From Corynebacterium mucifaciens (GTDB taxonomy: Bacteria; Actinomycetota; Actinomycetes; Mycobacteriales; Mycobacteriaceae), in contig NZ_JAAXPF010000004.1 of assembly GCF_012396315.1 (NCBI RefSeq), positions 1 through 64,000 on the forward strand: 64,000 bases of DNA, written 5' to 3'. The position numbers and the translations under genes were made by a program. This document shows, piece by piece, positions 53,966 to 63,018 of the stretch. The notes beneath the pieces were generated by a model. The model saw only the letters and a list, made by a program, of their open reading frames with translations, made no database searches and had not been told where the DNA came from. Numbering within the stretch: the first letter of the stretch is position 1; the number at the start of each line of letters is the position of its first letter.

Positions 53966-54304
53966 CTAGATAGCTTCGTCGTCTCGCTCGCCGGTGCGCA
54001 CCCGGACGACGCGGCTAACGTCGCTGACCCAGATCTTTCCGTCCCCGACCTCGCCGGTATAGGCCGCGCGCAAGATGGCGTCGATCGCGGCGTCCTCCTG
54101 CTCATCGGTGACCAGCACCTCCACCTTCACTTTCTGCACGAAGGCGGACGAGTACCTCGTGCCGCGGTAGTACTCAACGCTCGCGATCTGGCGGCCGGCG
54201 CCTTGCGCGTCGGTCATCGTGATGCCGCTGACCCCGACCGCGGTGAGCGCTTCGCGCACATCCCCGAGCGTGAACGGCTGGATTACTGCGGTTATAAGCT
54301 TCAT
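53966..54304 (-). CDS. glnK: PII nitrogen-regulatory protein
   Basis: PII trimers sense ATP/ADP and 2-oxoglutarate and, in corynebacteria, bind AmtB and release AmtR. The 112-residue protein has MKLITAVIQPFTLGDVREAL, the conserved Tyr51 that GlnD adenylylates, and the C-terminal VSDVSRVVRVRTGERDDEAI. The T-loop differs from the norm: GAGRQIASVEYYRGTRYSS instead of the common GxGRQKGHTEVYRGAEY. It lies 18 bases after amtB; glnD, normally next, is absent and ffh follows directly. Confidence 0.94.
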   Translation of the reverse strand: MKLITAVIQPFTLGDVREALTAVGVSGITMTDAQGAGRQIASVEYYRGTRYSSAFVQKVKVEVLVTDEQEDAAIDAILRAAYTGEVGDGKIWVSDVSRVVRVRTGERDDEAI

Positions 54305-54322
54305 TGTCCTACTCCTTTCGGG

Positions 54323-55741
54323 TTAGTTGCTTTGCGACGTCGTTCCGTCTTCGTGCCCGTGCTGGGCCCGCGCCTCGTTGAGGCCGAGCTGCGCGGCCGA
54401 GGCGTTGCCCGCCGGCACGCCGCCCGGGCGTAATCCTGGCCCGCCCACGTCGTAGGCGGTCTCGCGGTGGACCGAGTAATCCACCCCCTCAAACTCGTGC
54501 TCCTTGGACACGCGCCACCCGATCGTCGCCCCGATCAATCGGGCGATGAGGTAGGTGACCACACCCGCGAAGGCCACCGCGCACAGCGCGATCACCGTCT
54601 GCACCGCGAGCAGGCGGAACCCGTCCGCGCCGCCGCCGGTGAGGATGCCGCGGTCGTTGGCGAAGAAGGCCAGGCCGATAGTGCCCCACAGACCCGCGAC
54701 GAGGTGGACGCCGACGACGTCGAGCGAGTCGTCGTAGTTGAACCGGTACTTCAGACCGACCCCGTAGCAGGCGAGGATGCCGCCAATGGCTCCGAGGACG
54801 ATCGAGGTCAGCGGAGAGAGCGCCCCTGCCGCCGGTGTGATGGCGACCAGCCCGGCGACCACGCCGGATGATGCGCCGAGCGTCGTCGCGGCACCGTCCC
54901 TGAGCCGCTCGACAAACAGCCACCCGAGCATCGCCGCCGCCGCAGCCACTGCGGTGTTCAGCCACGCGAGGCCCGCGAGGCCGTCAGCAGCGAGCGCCGA
55001 ACCGCCGTTGAACCCGAACCACCCAAACCACAGCAGCGCGGTGCCGAGCATGACCAACGGCAGGTTGTGGGGCCGCGAGTTCGTCTGCGGGAACCCTTGA
55101 CGCTTACCGATGACGAGGGCTAGAACGAGCGCCGCGACACCCGCGGAAATGTGCACGACCGTGCCGCCGGCGAAGTCGATCGGCGCGATCAGTGCCTCGT
55201 CGTCGCCCGCGCCGAACATCTTCGCGGCGATCGAGTCCGTCGCCCCGCTGAGCAGCCCGCCGCCCCACACCATGTGGGCGAGCGGGAAATACACGAACGT
55301 CGTCCACGCGGCGGCGAAGGCGATCCACGCCCCGATCTTCACCCGGCTCGCGATCGCGCCGGAGATGATCGCGGTCGAAATCGCGGCGAAGGTCATCTGG
55401 AAACCGATGTCGATGACATTGGCGTAGCCGTTCTTGCCGGCAACGTAGTTACCGTCTGCATCCACGATCGAATCCCGCAGTCCGAAGAATTGGAACGGGT
55501 TGCCCACTACCCCTCCGAGCGACTGCGTTCCGTACGACATCGACCAGCCCCACAGCACGTACACGACCCCCACGACACCCAACGCCGTGAACGACATCAT
55601 CATCATGTTCAGCACACTGCGGCGCGAGGTCATTCCTCCGTAAAAGAACGCCAGCGCCGGCGTCATCAGCAGCACCAACGAGGCCGAGACCAACATCCAA
55701 CTCGCGTTTCCGGATGCAGCCGCTACTTCATCTACGCCCAC
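54323..55741 (-). CDS. amtB: Ammonium transporter AmtB
   Basis: The 472-residue protein has eleven predicted transmembrane helices with FYGGMTSRRSVLNMMM, the pore histidines in VVHISAGVAAL and VGVHLVAGLWG, and a C-terminal cytoplasmic tail of about 50 residues ending in a Gly/Ala/His-rich stretch. AmtB forms a complex with GlnK. GTG 55741 is chosen because AGAGGTGAGG lies just upstream; GTG 55750 is inside that ribosome site. Confidence 0.94.
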   Translation of the reverse strand: MGVDEVAAASGNASWMLVSASLVLLMTPALAFFYGGMTSRRSVLNMMMMSFTALGVVGVVYVLWGWSMSYGTQSLGGVVGNPFQFFGLRDSIVDADGNYVAGKNGYANVIDIGFQMTFAAISTAIISGAIASRVKIGAWIAFAAAWTTFVYFPLAHMVWGGGLLSGATDSIAAKMFGAGDDEALIAPIDFAGGTVVHISAGVAALVLALVIGKRQGFPQTNSRPHNLPLVMLGTALLWFGWFGFNGGSALAADGLAGLAWLNTAVAAAAAMLGWLFVERLRDGAATTLGASSGVVAGLVAITPAAGALSPLTSIVLGAIGGILACYGVGLKYRFNYDDSLDVVGVHLVAGLWGTIGLAFFANDRGILTGGGADGFRLLAVQTVIALCAVAFAGVVTYLIARLIGATIGWRVSKEHEFEGVDYSVHRETAYDVGGPGLRPGGVPAGNASAAQLGLNEARAQHGHEDGTTSQSN

Positions 55742-55778
55742 ATTCCTCACCTCTTTCCGCTTCGATTTCCCTGGATAT

Positions 55779-55802
55779 TTTCTACCTGTCGATCTATTGA
55801 AA
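55779..55802. promoter_or_regulatory. Candidate regulator site upstream of amtB
   Basis: A 24-base imperfect dyad TTTCTACC ... TATTGAAA centred on TCGA lies 38 bases before the amtB start. It resembles the AmtR box of C. glutamicum (TTTCTAT-n6-ATAGAAA) only in its outer TTTC/GAAA and left half. Treat as a hypothesis. Confidence 0.35.
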
Positions 55803-55896
55803 TCGACTGCGGTAACTGTAAACCGTCAGGTATCCGCTCGGGCACAAAAGTTCATAGATGTGACGAAGGCCATAGATGCGTGGCGCCGCGGAACAA

Positions 55897-55950
55897 AAAC
55901 GCGGCCCAGCCAAACGTGGCAGCGTGCCACGCTCGACCGGGCCGCGTCTC
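55897..55950 (-). terminator. Intrinsic terminator after ftsY
   Basis: An outer stem ACGCGGCCC/GGGCCGCGT (55899-55907 and 55939-55947) encloses a second hairpin CGTGGCA/TGCCACG (55915-55921 and 55925-55931). On the minus strand TTTTTG follows. It stands about 20 bases after the ftsY stop. Confidence 0.85.
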
Positions 55951-55970
55951 TACGGCCGTGTTCTGCCCCC

Positions 55971-57614
55971 CTACCCCAGTAGGGCGTCCACGAAGCTTTC
56001 CACCTCAAACGGCGCGAGGTCGTCCGCCCCCTCGCCGAGTCCCACGAGCTTCACCGGCACGCCGAGCTCCTCCTGCACCTGGAAGACAATGCCGCCCTTC
56101 GCGGTGCCGTCGAGCTTGGTCAACACGACGCCGGTGATATCGACGACCTCGCGGAACACACGCGCCTGCATGATGCCGTTCTGACCGACGGTGGCGTCGA
56201 GCACCAGCAGCACTTCGTCGACGTTGCTCTTCTTTTCCACCACGCGTTTCACTTTGCCCAGCTGGTCCATCAGGCCAGTGGAGGTGTGCAAGCGGCCCGC
56301 GGTGTCGACGAGCACGACGTCGGCGCCCTCCGCGACACCGGCTGCGACGGCATCGAAGGCGACGGAGGCCGGATCCGCTCCTTCCTTGCCGCGCACGGTG
56401 GAGGCGCCGACGCGCTTGCCCCACGTCTCCAGCTGGTCCGCCGCCGCAGCGCGGAAGGTGTCGGCCGCGCCGAGGACAACCGAGTGGCCCATGGACACCA
56501 ACACGCGGGCCAGCTTGCCGGTAGTGGTGGTCTTGCCGGTGCCGTTCACGCCCACGACGAGGATCACCGCCGGTTTGCCGTCGTTCGGCATGGCCTTGAT
56601 GGATCGGTCGAGATCGGGGCGAGCGGCCTCAATGAGGGTCTCGCGCAGCATCGCGCGTGCCTCTTCCTCCGTCTCCACGCCGCGCTCGGCGATCTTCTCG
56701 CGCAGAGATTCCGTGACCTTCATGGTCAAGTCTGCGCCCAGGTCTGCCATGATCAGCGTGTCCTCGATCTCCTCCCAGGCGTCCTCATCGAGGTCACCGG
56801 CGGTGAGGATGCCCAGCAGGCCCTGGCCGATCGCGTTCTGGGAGCGGGACAGGCGCCCTCGCAGTTTGCCAATGCGCCCCGCGGCCGGCTCGATCTGATC
56901 CAGCGGCTCCTCGGAAGGGGCCTCGACAATGACGGCATCGTCGGAGACCGGCGCCCCGGTCTCGCGGGCTTCTTCAGCGCTCTTCACGGCGGCGGCTGCA
57001 GCGGCGACCGCCGCTTCTTCCGCCTCTGCCTCCTCCGCAGTGGGCTCCTCACTTGCGGGATCCTCCGCAACGGGCTCCACCTCGACCGGTGCGCTTTCTG
57101 CTGGCTCGGCAGGTTCAGCAGGCTCGGCGACGTCCTCCGCCACCGGCAGCTCCTCTTCCTGCGCCTGCAGCTCCTCGTCAGCTGCGGCTCGGGTCGCCTC
57201 GGGCTTCTCGACGGGCTCCGCAGGCTCTGCCGACGGTTCTGCCTTCGCTTCCTCCTGGACGGGAGCATGTTGCGCCTCGTCCTGCCCGATGGCCCGTTCA
57301 ATCACGCTCTCTTGCTGTGCGTCGGACTGAGCAGCAGCCCCAGCGGAGGGCGCGGCGGCAGACGCAGACGCCGGCCGCTCGCGCCGAATTGGCTCTGGCT
57401 GCTTCGGCTGGGCGTCCACCTGCGCGAAGTTGAAGCCACCCTTCGCTTGGTAGTTGCCCGACTTCTCCTGCTGGGTGAGCTGCTTCGGCTCCTCGGGTTT
57501 TTCAAACGAGACGGTCTTCGACGCTTTGCGCTTGTTCCCGGCCACGACGATGCCGGCAATGATCAGCGCGATGACGATGACCGCAATGACAATCCATAGG
57601 ACAGTGGTGTTCAT
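55971..57614 (-). CDS. ftsY: Signal recognition particle receptor FtsY
   Basis: The SRP receptor GTPase delivers ribosomes to the translocon. The protein of about 547 residues begins with one N-terminal transmembrane helix (VLWIVIAVIVIALIIAGIV), then a long acidic linker rich in Glu, Ala and Pro (about residues 60-240), and the NG domain with GVNGTGKTTTTGK, DTAGRLH and TKLDGTAKGG. ATG 57614 is chosen; GTG 57620 is only two codons earlier. It precedes amtB and follows smc. Confidence 0.95.
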   Translation of the reverse strand: MNTTVLWIVIAVIVIALIIAGIVVAGNKRKASKTVSFEKPEEPKQLTQQEKSGNYQAKGGFNFAQVDAQPKQPEPIRRERPASASAAAPSAGAAAQSDAQQESVIERAIGQDEAQHAPVQEEAKAEPSAEPAEPVEKPEATRAAADEELQAQEEELPVAEDVAEPAEPAEPAESAPVEVEPVAEDPASEEPTAEEAEAEEAAVAAAAAAVKSAEEARETGAPVSDDAVIVEAPSEEPLDQIEPAAGRIGKLRGRLSRSQNAIGQGLLGILTAGDLDEDAWEEIEDTLIMADLGADLTMKVTESLREKIAERGVETEEEARAMLRETLIEAARPDLDRSIKAMPNDGKPAVILVVGVNGTGKTTTTGKLARVLVSMGHSVVLGAADTFRAAAADQLETWGKRVGASTVRGKEGADPASVAFDAVAAGVAEGADVVLVDTAGRLHTSTGLMDQLGKVKRVVEKKSNVDEVLLVLDATVGQNGIMQARVFREVVDITGVVLTKLDGTAKGGIVFQVQEELGVPVKLVGLGEGADDLAPFEVESFVDALLG

Positions 57615-57652
57615 ACCCACTAGTGTGCCAGCCGCGCCGACACGGGGCTGCG

Positions 57653-60600
57653 CTACGTCGCTTCGGCTCCCGGAGCTGCCCCCGCAGGCTGCATGCGCTG
57701 GGAGAGCACCCGCGTGACGCCGTCGCCGCGCATGGTCACGCCGTAGAGCACGTTCGCTACGTCCATGGTGGGCTTTTGGTGGGTGATCACAATGAGCTGG
57801 GAATCCCGGCGCAGTTCCTCCAGCAGGGCGATGAGGCGCCGGAGGTTGACGTCGTCAAGCGCTGCCTCCACCTCGTCGAGCACGTAGAACGGGCTGGGGC
57901 GCGCGCGGAAGATCGCCACCAAGAAAGCGAGCGCCGTGAGCGATTTCTCCCCGCCGGAGAGCAAGGACAGGCGCTTGACGCGCTTGCCCGGCGGCCGGGC
58001 CTCTATTTCGATGCCGGTGGTAAGCATGTCGTCCGGCTCGGTGAGCACGAGGCGGGCCTCGCCGCCGGGGAACAGGGTCTGGAACACGCGCGGGAACTCC
58101 GCTTCCACATCCGCCCACGCATCGGTGAACAGCTGCAGAATCTGCGCGTCCACGTCTTCAATGACCCCGGTGAGGTCTTTCCGTGCTTGGATGACGTCGT
58201 CGAGCTGGGTGCTCAAAAACGTGTAGCGTTCCTCCAGCGCCTTGAACTCCTCCAGCGCGAGCGGGTTGACCTTGCCCAGCGCCCGCAGGTCCTTTTCTGC
58301 CCGCTTCAACCTGGCTTGCTCGGCCGCGCGGTCAAAGTCGTCGCCCGGGGTGTAGTCCGCGAGCAGGTCGGACACCGCGATGCCGAGGGACGAGGTGACG
58401 TTCGCCTCCGCTTCGTCGATGCGCACCTGCGCCTGCGAGCGGGCGATGTCGGACTGGTGGGCGCTATCGGTCAGTCGCGCCAACTGCTGCCGGGTGGCGT
58501 TGACCTGCTGGCGCGCTTGCTGCACCTTCCCTTGCAGGCTGCTCACTTGCGAGGTCAGCTCGTCGCGCTGCGCAGTGGCTCGGGCAAGCGCATCCTCGAT
58601 GCGGGCGACGAGATCGCGCGCGTGCTTCTCGACGGCGCCGGCCAGCTCCGCCTCCGCCCGGCGCCGAGCCATCGCGGCGTCGTGGCGTGCCTTGGCCTGT
58701 CGCTCCGCTTCTGCCTGGCGGCGTAACGCGTCACCCCTGCCCGCTTCCGCCTCCGCGCGCTGTTGCGCGGTCCGGGAAGATAACGTGGCCTCCATCTCCA
58801 GCGACTTGGCCTGATTTAACGCACTGCGGGCATGATCGCGCTGCTGCGTCGAGGGCTCCTCCGGCGATGCCGCCACATCGGTGTCCACGCGGGTGAGGCG
58901 GTCACGTGTTTCTTCCAGCTCCGCGCGGCGCTGCGCCAATCGAGCGTCCGCCTCGTTCGCCCGAGCCGCGGCGCGCTCGTGTTCCGTCCTGTTAGCCTCG
59001 GCCTGCTTCGCCAGGCGGGCACGGTCGCGGCGCCACGATTCCAACTCCGTGTCGTGCTCGCGCAGGGCGGCCTTGGCGGAGGCGGCGTTGACGCGCGCTT
59101 CGTCGGCAGCCACGGTCGCGCCTTCGAGCGTGCCGGCCAGCTCGTCGAGCCGCTGCTGCGCGTCGGCGAGTTCGCTCCGAGCCGCCTCGATGCGCGCGGC
59201 GACCTCGACGGTAGAGGTTTGACCGGTTCCAGCCGCGACCCAGCCCTCGCCCACCAGCACACCGTCGGGCGTGACGGCACGAAGCCGCGCATCCTGCCCC
59301 ACGGCAGCGCGGGCCGCCGCGACGTCGGGGGCGAGCACCACGTCGGCGAGCAGGCGCGTCACCGGGCCAACTACCGACGCGTCCAGCTCCATATGGTCCA
59401 GCAGCCAGTCAATATCGCCGTCGACGTCCAGGCGCCAGGTGGTCCCGCCCCGGGGCTCGACGACAACGGTCCGGGCCGCCGACGCCAGAGCCTCGACCGC
59501 CTCCTCCGACACGTCGCCGGCTAGCGCCTCCGCATGCTGCCCGAGCGCAGCCGACACAGCCCGGTCCAGGCCGGATTCCACCGTGATAAGTCCGGCAAGC
59601 ACCGGGAAATCCTCCACAACCTCCTGCGCCGTGCGCTTCGGTGCCTGCTCAGCCAGCGTGTCAATGCGTGACTGCAGCGTGGCCACCGCGCGCTCGTGCT
59701 CGCGCTGCTGCGCCCGCAGCTGGTCTAGGCGCTTGTCGGCGGCGTCGGACTCGGTGTGGGCACGGGCGAATGCGTCGTCGAGAGGCGAGCGCTCCGCCTC
59801 GACGTGTGCGATGCGCTCCTCCACTTCCACCACCTCGGCTGCGGCCTGGCGGGCGCGCTCCTTGGTCTCCGCGAGGGTTTCTTCCAGGCGGCGGACCTCC
59901 GCCCCGGCCGCCTCAACTGCGGCCGCCTGCGATTCTTCCTGCGCGATCAGCCGCACCACGCCCTCGCGGCGGTCCGCAATCGCGCGCACCTGGGCCATGT
60001 GTTCGCGCTCGGCCTCGTCAAACGCCTCCTGCCGCTCGGCGACTTCCTCGCGGATGGCCTCCAACTTCTCGGCGGCTTCTTCGGCCGCCTCGAGGGCTTC
60101 TGCGTAGCGCTCGTCCGCAAGCGAGGCCCGCGCCTCAAGCTCATCCGGATTCTGGCCCGAGTACGGCACCGAGGCGTTCGAGTTCCGCGCGCGCTCCGAG
60201 GCGATGCGCTGGGTCGCGCTGACGCGCTCGGCCAGGGTAGACAGCGAGAACCAGAGTTGCTGCGCCTGTTCAGCCTGCGGCTGCAGCTCGTGCTGGCGGG
60301 CCTCTAAGGCCTCCAGTCCATCCACCGCGGTTTCCAGCGTCGCGTTGACGGTCTCGACCTGCTCCGCCAGCATTTCAGCGGCGCGCTCGGCGTCGGCAAA
60401 CGTGGCGCGCAGCCGCACAACTTGGTCGCCGGCGAGCTTGAGTTTCGCATCCCGCAGCTCCGCCTGGACCGCCGCGCCGCGCTTGGCGGCCTCGGCCTGG
60501 CGCGCCAGCGGCTTAAGCTGCTTGCCCAGCTCCTCGGTGAGGTCGGTGAGGCGATCCAGGTTCGCCTGCATGCCGCTGAGCTTGCGCTGCGCCTTTTCCT

Positions 60601-61120
60601 TGCGGCGACGGTGCTTGAGCACACCCGCGGCCTCCTCGATGAACGCGCGGCGCTCTTCGGGGCGCGAATCCAGGATCTCGGAGAGCTTGCCCTGCCCGAC
60701 GATGATGTGCATCTCGCGGCCGATGCCCGAATCCGACAGAAGCTCCTGAATGTCCATCAGGCGCGCCTTGGAGCCGTTGATTTCGTACTCGGAGGCGCCG
60801 TCGCGGAACATGCGGCGGGTAATGGCCACATCCGTGTAATCGATGGGTAGCCGCTTGTCGGTGTTGTCGAAGGTGAGCGTCACTTCCGCGCGCCCCAGCG
60901 GCTTGCGCCCGCCGGCGCCGGCGAAGATGACGTCTTCCATTTTGCCGCCGCGCAGGTTCTTCGCGCCCTGCTCACCCATCACCCACGCGAGCGCATCCAC
61001 CACGTTGGACTTGCCAGAGCCGTTCGGCCCCACCACGGCGCAAATGCCGGGCTCAAACTTCATCGTGGTCGCCGACGCGAAGGACTTGAATCCTTTGAGC
61101 GTCAGCGATTTGAGGTGCAT
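57653..61120 (-). CDS. smc: Chromosome-partition ATPase SMC
   Basis: SMC with ScpA and ScpB compacts and segregates the chromosome. The 1155-residue protein has Walker A GPNGSGKSN at 31-39, long coiled coils, a hinge around residues 500-650, the ABC signature LSGGEKSLTAL and Walker B FYVLDEVEAALDD near the C-terminus. TAACAT lies seven bases before ATG 61120, so no longer N-terminus is needed. It is followed by ftsY after 38 bases. Confidence 0.96.
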   Translation of the reverse strand: MHLKSLTLKGFKSFASATTMKFEPGICAVVGPNGSGKSNVVDALAWVMGEQGAKNLRGGKMEDVIFAGAGGRKPLGRAEVTLTFDNTDKRLPIDYTDVAITRRMFRDGASEYEINGSKARLMDIQELLSDSGIGREMHIIVGQGKLSEILDSRPEERRAFIEEAAGVLKHRRRKEKAQRKLSGMQANLDRLTDLTEELGKQLKPLARQAEAAKRGAAVQAELRDAKLKLAGDQVVRLRATFADAERAAEMLAEQVETVNATLETAVDGLEALEARQHELQPQAEQAQQLWFSLSTLAERVSATQRIASERARNSNASVPYSGQNPDELEARASLADERYAEALEAAEEAAEKLEAIREEVAERQEAFDEAEREHMAQVRAIADRREGVVRLIAQEESQAAAVEAAGAEVRRLEETLAETKERARQAAAEVVEVEERIAHVEAERSPLDDAFARAHTESDAADKRLDQLRAQQREHERAVATLQSRIDTLAEQAPKRTAQEVVEDFPVLAGLITVESGLDRAVSAALGQHAEALAGDVSEEAVEALASAARTVVVEPRGGTTWRLDVDGDIDWLLDHMELDASVVGPVTRLLADVVLAPDVAAARAAVGQDARLRAVTPDGVLVGEGWVAAGTGQTSTVEVAARIEAARSELADAQQRLDELAGTLEGATVAADEARVNAASAKAALREHDTELESWRRDRARLAKQAEANRTEHERAAARANEADARLAQRRAELEETRDRLTRVDTDVAASPEEPSTQQRDHARSALNQAKSLEMEATLSSRTAQQRAEAEAGRGDALRRQAEAERQAKARHDAAMARRRAEAELAGAVEKHARDLVARIEDALARATAQRDELTSQVSSLQGKVQQARQQVNATRQQLARLTDSAHQSDIARSQAQVRIDEAEANVTSSLGIAVSDLLADYTPGDDFDRAAEQARLKRAEKDLRALGKVNPLALEEFKALEERYTFLSTQLDDVIQARKDLTGVIEDVDAQILQLFTDAWADVEAEFPRVFQTLFPGGEARLVLTEPDDMLTTGIEIEARPPGKRVKRLSLLSGGEKSLTALAFLVAIFRARPSPFYVLDEVEAALDDVNLRRLIALLEELRRDSQLIVITHQKPTMDVANVLYGVTMRGDGVTRVLSQRMQPAGAAPGAEAT

Positions 61121-61127
61121 TTTGTGG

Positions 61128-61133
61128 ATGTTA
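61128..61133 (-). promoter_or_regulatory. -10 element of smc
   Basis: TAACAT on the minus strand, seven bases before ATG 61120, in the short gap after acyP. Confidence 0.55.
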
Positions 61134-61148
61134 CCGGCTTGAGAGCGT

Positions 61149-61433
61149 TTAGCGCTCGTCGAACCCCGCAGCACCCTTCGGCTCGCCGTACTGCGCCTGC
61201 ACGTGCTCCACACTGCCGGGGCGCCCCGCGGTTGAAGGCTTTTCCTCCAGCAGCTGCCTCAGCTTCTCGACGTCACCTTCGGCCCCCTCCGCAACCACCT
61301 CAACCCTGCCGTCGGCAAGGTTCTTCGCGTAGCCGGCCAAACCCAGCTCGAGGGCGCGGGAGCGGGTCCACCAGCGGAACCCCACACCCTGAACGTGGCC
61401 ACGGACGTGAGCAGTCATGCGCGTTGTTGCCAT
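61149..61433 (-). CDS. acyP: Acylphosphatase
   Basis: This small enzyme hydrolyses acyl phosphates; its cellular role is uncertain. The 94-residue protein has the active-site loop GHVQGVGFRWW with Arg20, and the catalytic Asn38 in YAKNLADGRVEV. ATG 61433 is chosen; ATG 61418 inside the first motif is also possible. It is placed upstream of smc as in mycobacteria. Confidence 0.92.
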   Translation of the reverse strand: MATTRMTAHVRGHVQGVGFRWWTRSRALELGLAGYAKNLADGRVEVVAEGAEGDVEKLRQLLEEKPSTAGRPGSVEHVQAQYGEPKGAAGFDER

Positions 61434-61454
61434 GCCGCCCAAGCGTAGCTGGGA

Positions 61455-62963
61455 CTAGCGACGGTCGTAGTCCTGGCGAATGGCGATGCGGTCCTCCTCG
61501 CTGCGGCGCGTCACCGGGTCAGACCCGTCCCAGTACTCCACGTTCGCGATCTCCGGGAGCATGTCGCGGTGGAACACTGGGTCCACGCCCTGGCGTCGCT
61601 GCTCATTGAAGTTCTTCAGCAGCTTCAGCGCCACGCCACCGAGCGGCACGATGGCGATGATGTTGAAAATGGCCAACAGGCCGGCCATCGTGTCGCCCAG
61701 CGCCCACACGAGCGGTACGGAGCCGAACGCGCCGAAGATGACAAAGCCGATGACAACGAGGCGAAATACCGTCATGGCCGCCTTGGAATCGGTGAGGTAC
61801 TGCAGATTCGCCTGCGCAAGGTAGTAGTTGCCGATGACGGAGGAGAACGCCAGGAAGAACAGAATTAACGTGATGGCGTGGGCGCCCCACGCGCCGACCG
61901 AATCCGCCAACGCGGACTGTGTCAGCGACGCACCCTGGATGTCGTCCCTGCCGTAGGTCACGGCCGGGCCAAGCAAGACGACGAACGCAGTGATCGAGCA
62001 CACCAGCAGGGTGTCAAAGTACACACCGAGGGTCTGCACCAAGCCCTGCTTCACCGGGTGCGACACCGTTGCGGTTGCGGCCGCGTTCGGCGCCGAACCC
62101 ATGCCGGCCTCGTTGGAGAACAGCCCGCGGCGCATGCCTTGTGCGAAGGCCGCGCCGACGCCCGCGCCCGCGACCTGCTCCAGCCCGATCGCGTGGCCCA
62201 CGATGAGCTCGACCATGCCCGGGATTTCCCGCCAGTTAATCACCACCACCGCGATGCCGATGAGGATGTAGGCACCCGCCATAAACGGCACGATGACCTG
62301 GGTCCAGGAGGCAATGCGGGTGACACCGCCGAAGATAACGAGCGCGGTGAGCACCGCAATGACACCCGCGACGACCGCCTTGAGCGCCACCGAATCGTTG
62401 CCTAGCGATCCGCCGACGGCCTCCGCAATCGAGTTGGTCTGGATGGCGTTGTAAACAAAGCCGTAGGTGACAGCCAAAAACGCCGAGAAGATGACGGCCA
62501 GCGGCTTCCACCCCAATCCGCGCGTCATGTAATACGCCGGGCCGCCGTGGTAGTTGCCATCCGAGTCCTTGGTCTTCCACAACTGCGCCAGGGTCGATTC
62601 CACAAACGCCGTCGCTCCGCCGAGCAGCGCCAGCATCCACATCCAAAACACCGCGCCCGGCCCGCCGATGGAGATCGCCAGCGCGACGCCAGCGATGTTA
62701 CCGGTGCCCACGCGCGAGGCCGCGGAGATGGTGAACGCCTTGAAGGCGGAGAGGCCGCCGTACTCCTCGTCGAGGTCCCGTCCTTCCCGGTCCTTGCCCT
62801 TAGGCCTCTCCGAGACCGCCTTGAACATGTCCGGGACCATGCGGATCTGGACAAAGAGTGTGCGGAGGCCGAAGTAGACACCCGCCGCGACCAAGAACCA
62901 TGGCACGAGGTTCCAGATCACGCCGTTGAGCGAATCCTCGACGAAAGTAGTGGCTGCATCCAT
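61455..62963 (-). CDS. Sodium/alanine symporter (AGCS family)
   Basis: The 502-residue membrane protein has about eleven transmembrane helices, with the family block ISAASRVGTGNIAGVALAIS, the signature GGPAYYMTRGLGWK and GLFSNEAGMGSAPNAA. Family members import alanine or glycine with Na+. The C-terminus is a charged tail of about 50 residues (EEDRIAIRQDYDRR). TACACT lies seven bases before ATG 62963. It is transcribed toward acyP, and the two may be separate units. Confidence 0.93.
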   Translation of the reverse strand: MDAATTFVEDSLNGVIWNLVPWFLVAAGVYFGLRTLFVQIRMVPDMFKAVSERPKGKDREGRDLDEEYGGLSAFKAFTISAASRVGTGNIAGVALAISIGGPGAVFWMWMLALLGGATAFVESTLAQLWKTKDSDGNYHGGPAYYMTRGLGWKPLAVIFSAFLAVTYGFVYNAIQTNSIAEAVGGSLGNDSVALKAVVAGVIAVLTALVIFGGVTRIASWTQVIVPFMAGAYILIGIAVVVINWREIPGMVELIVGHAIGLEQVAGAGVGAAFAQGMRRGLFSNEAGMGSAPNAAATATVSHPVKQGLVQTLGVYFDTLLVCSITAFVVLLGPAVTYGRDDIQGASLTQSALADSVGAWGAHAITLILFFLAFSSVIGNYYLAQANLQYLTDSKAAMTVFRLVVIGFVIFGAFGSVPLVWALGDTMAGLLAIFNIIAIVPLGGVALKLLKNFNEQRRQGVDPVFHRDMLPEIANVEYWDGSDPVTRRSEEDRIAIRQDYDRR

Positions 62964-62970
62964 GGCGGGC

Positions 62971-62976
62971 AGTGTA
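62971..62976 (-). promoter_or_regulatory. -10 element of the alanine symporter gene
   Basis: TACACT (perfect TANANT) on the minus strand, seven bases before the ATG, identical in sequence and spacing to the tex element. Confidence 0.6.
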
Positions 62977-63018
62977 TCCCCGGGTTGCCCACCTCACACA
63001 ATGAAGCGCAGCCGGAGG

